A stretch of 64,000 bases of DNA from Sciscionella marina DSM 45152 (lineage in GTDB: Bacteria; Actinomycetota; Actinomycetes; Mycobacteriales; Pseudonocardiaceae). Location of the stretch: positions 62,001-126,000 of the forward strand of contig NZ_KB905380.1 of assembly GCF_000379465.1 (NCBI RefSeq), given 5' to 3'. The stretch's first letter is position 1, and every line of letters begins with the position of its first letter. Below are positions 62,425 through 64,000 of the stretch, in pieces. The translations under genes and the position numbers were made by a program. The notes under the pieces were generated by a model. The model searched no databases. It was not told the DNA's origin and saw nothing but the letters and a program-made list of their open reading frames with translations.

Positions 62425-63474
62425 TCACAACGAATTGCCGAGTTTGAAGCCCGAGCTCTCGTCCTTGCGCGTGTAGGAGAACCCGTCGGCGCCCACCGTC
62501 ACGGCCATCTCGCTGCTGTCCGTGCGCTGCTGCAGTGGCTGCGGTTCGCCGTCCAGGTCGAGCACCGCGGAGGCTTCGGTGTACCAGGAGGGCACCACCG
62601 GATTGCCCCACCAGTCCCGGCGCTGATTGTCGTGCACGTCCCAGGTCACCACGGGATTGTCCGGGTCACCGGTGTAGTAGTCCTGAGTGTAGATCTCCAC
62701 CCGGTGCCCGTCCGGATCGCGGATGTAGAGGTAGAAGGCATTGGAGACGCCGTGCCGTCCCGGTCCGCGCTCGATGATGTCGGACCGGCGCAGCGCCCCG
62801 AGTTTGTCGCAGATGGACAGGATGTTGTGCTTCTCATGGGTGGCGAACGCCACGTGGTGCAGCCGCGGCCCGTCCCCGCCGGTGAGCGCGGTGTCGTGCA
62901 CGGTGTCCTTGCGCCGCAACCAGGCCGCGTAGGTGGTGCCTTCCTCGTCCTGGATGTCCTCGGTCACCCGGAAACCCAGTTCCTCCAGGTACTCCCGCCC
63001 CTTCGGCACGTCCGGGGTGACCTGGTTGAAGTGGTCCAGCCGCACCAGGGCGCCCGGGGTGTAGAGGTCGTAGCGCCAGGCCAGCCGCTCGACGTGCTCG
63101 ACCTCGTAGAAGAACTCGTACGGGAAACCGAGCGGATCGGTGACCCGGACCGCGTCGCCGATCCCCTTCACGAAACCGTCCGCGCGGCGTTCGGTGCGGC
63201 AGCCGCGCGCGGCGAACCATGCCTGGGCACGGTCTACGTCCTCCGGGGTGCGCACCCGGAAGCCGAACGCGGCCGCGGCGGCCACCGGCCCCTTGCGCAG
63301 CACCAGATTGTGGTGGATGAATTCCTCGAGCGAACGCAGGTAGATCGCGTTCTCGTCCTCCTCGGTGACCACGAGCCCCAGAGTGTCCACATAGAACTCC
63401 CGGGAAGCGGCGAGATCGGTCACCACCAGCTCCAGGTAGGCGCACCGGAGGATGTCGGGTGGGGTGTCGCTCAT
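62425..63474 (-). CDS. hpaD: 3,4-Dihydroxyphenylacetate (homoprotocatechuate) 2,3-dioxygenase
   Basis: A 349-residue extradiol dioxygenase of the VOC fold, closely like the Brevibacterium enzyme HPCD along its whole length. With a constant offset of seven residues, the metal ligands are H148 (RLDHFN), H207 (LHHVAF) and E260 (HRVEIYTQD). Second-sphere residues N150, H193 and Y250 match HPCD N157, H200 and Y257. It opens homoprotocatechuate next to the hydroxyls to give 5-carboxymethyl-2-hydroxymuconate semialdehyde. The ATG overlaps the hpaE stop by ATGA. The metal (Fe or Mn) cannot be told from sequence. Confidence 0.94.
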   Translation of the reverse strand: MSDTPPDILRCAYLELVVTDLAASREFYVDTLGLVVTEEDENAIYLRSLEEFIHHNLVLRKGPVAAAAAFGFRVRTPEDVDRAQAWFAARGCRTERRADGFVKGIGDAVRVTDPLGFPYEFFYEVEHVERLAWRYDLYTPGALVRLDHFNQVTPDVPKGREYLEELGFRVTEDIQDEEGTTYAAWLRRKDTVHDTALTGGDGPRLHHVAFATHEKHNILSICDKLGALRRSDIIERGPGRHGVSNAFYLYIRDPDGHRVEIYTQDYYTGDPDNPVVTWDVHDNQRRDWWGNPVVPSWYTEASAVLDLDGEPQPLQQRTDSSEMAVTVGADGFSYTRKDESSGFKLGNSL

Positions 63475-64000
63475 CCTCGGTCCTCTTCTCCGACGCCGAA
63501 CTTCGGGGTGTGCACGGGAGCCAGCGAAATGTGCATGGCCTGCTGGTCGGAGTAGAAGTCCAGAGACCGGTAACCGCCCTCGTGCCCGAGGCCGGATGCC
63601 TTGACCCCGCCGAAGGGAGTGCGCAGATCCCGCACGTTGTGCGAGTTGAGCCAGACCATGCCCGCGTCGATGCCCTGCCCGAAATTGTGCGCGCGTTCCA
63701 GGTCCGCCGTCCATACGTACGCGGCGAGCCCGTAACGGACGTCGTTGGCCAGCCGCAGCGCCTCCTCGTCGGTGTCGAACGGGGTGATCGCCACGACCGG
63801 GCCGAAGATCTCCTCCTGAAAGATCCGTGCGCTCGGCGGCACATCCACGAACACGGTCGGCGCCACGTAGTTGCCCGATTCCAGCCCGGCCGGACGGCCC
63901 CCGCCCGCGGCCAGTTTCGCCTCGGTCTTGCCGATCTCGATGTACTCGGTCACCTTCGCGTAGTGCTCCGGGTGCACCAGCGCGCCGACCTCGGTCGCCG
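63471..64000 (-). CDS. hpaE: 5-Carboxymethyl-2-hydroxymuconate semialdehyde dehydrogenase, C-terminal part
   Basis: The frame is open to the right edge, so only the last 176 or so residues are seen; the catalytic Cys and most of the NAD site lie outside. The visible part reads GALVHPEHYAKVTEYIEIGK, then APTVFVDVPPSARIFQEEIF with the conserved EEIFGPV block, LRTPFGGVKASGLGHEGGYR and DFYSDQQAMHI. That ending is characteristic of HpaE. It oxidises the HpaD product with NAD, and its overlap with hpaD makes the two steps co-translated. More pathway genes are expected to the right. Confidence 0.9.
   Translation of the reverse strand, partial: ATEVGALVHPEHYAKVTEYIEIGKTEAKLAAGGGRPAGLESGNYVAPTVFVDVPPSARIFQEEIFGPVVAITPFDTDEEALRLANDVRYGLAAYVWTADLERAHNFGQGIDAGMVWLNSHNVRDLRTPFGGVKASGLGHEGGYRSLDFYSDQQAMHISLAPVHTPKFGVGEEDRG

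Overview
This 64 kb window is GC-rich, densely packed chromosomal DNA from an actinomycete. Genes sit in short operons, many joined by ATGA or GTGA stop/start overlaps. GTG starts are common, and regulators of the TetR, LysR, IclR, PucR, ROK, MerR and ClgR/PopR types are plentiful. A paired clpP operon beside a PopR-like regulator, a CGNR zinc finger protein, a Ddn-like F420 enzyme and a Brevibacterium-type HpaD all point to Actinomycetota. A member of the Pseudonocardiales is a reasonable guess but is inference only. I saw no rRNA, tRNA, CRISPR array, integrase or intact insertion sequence. The window reads as an accessory catabolic and regulatory region of a soil-type chromosome.

Layout. 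0.2-7.6 kb: a glycoside or sugar oxidation locus with a Gfo/Idh/MocA dehydrogenase, two sugar-isomerase-like TIM barrels, a pyranose-oxidase-type flavoenzyme, a ROK regulator and a sugar-type MFS carrier. 7.6-12.5 kb: two TetR/SDR pairs, one with a patatin-like lipase and a clear 27-bp operator, separated by a frameshifted methyltransferase. 12.4-17.1 kb: a purine-type NCS2 permease, LtrA, a disulfide-type flavoprotein and a TetR. 17.4-25.4 kb: a haloalkane-dehalogenase-like hydrolase facing a CGNR regulator, two tandem DUF190 genes, a methyltransferase, a PucR regulator, a prolyl oligopeptidase and a sarcosine-oxidase-like flavoenzyme. 25.6-27.2 kb: two clpP genes converging on a PopR-like regulator over a shared hairpin; the second ClpP lacks the nucleophilic serine. 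28.4-34.4 kb: a six-gene operon behind a Fur/Zur-type box, with a FecCD permease, ATPase, binding lipoprotein, two methyltransferases and a MATE exporter.

34.5-42.7 kb: two LysR-linked acid-catabolism operons. One has an amidohydrolase, an MFS carrier and a PrpB-type lyase; the other has an acyl-CoA dehydrogenase, a CoA transferase and a mesaconyl-CoA-hydratase-like enzyme. Together they suggest branched C4/C5 dicarboxylate use. 42.7-49.7 kb: a deacetylase-fold hydrolase, amidase, MHS carrier, M19 dipeptidase, alpha/beta hydrolase and Old Yellow Enzyme. Both divergent promoters here carry the same 10-mer, CGACGTACCA, so this looks like one regulon for an amide-containing nutrient. 49.7-55.3 kb: an IclR regulator facing an orphan E1/transketolase-like enzyme, then a MerR regulator with an exported TAP-family peptidase. 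55.3-60.4 kb: an MFS relic, a GreA-like factor, a small coiled-coil protein, a DadA-like enzyme facing a PucR regulator, and a VWA protein without its metal-binding residues. 60.5-64 kb: the start of a homoprotocatechuate meta-cleavage operon (hpaE, hpaD and a flavin monooxygenase) that runs off the right edge.

Small relics of a MerR regulator, an alpha/beta hydrolase and an MFS carrier, plus the broken methyltransferase, show continuing gene loss between the working operons.
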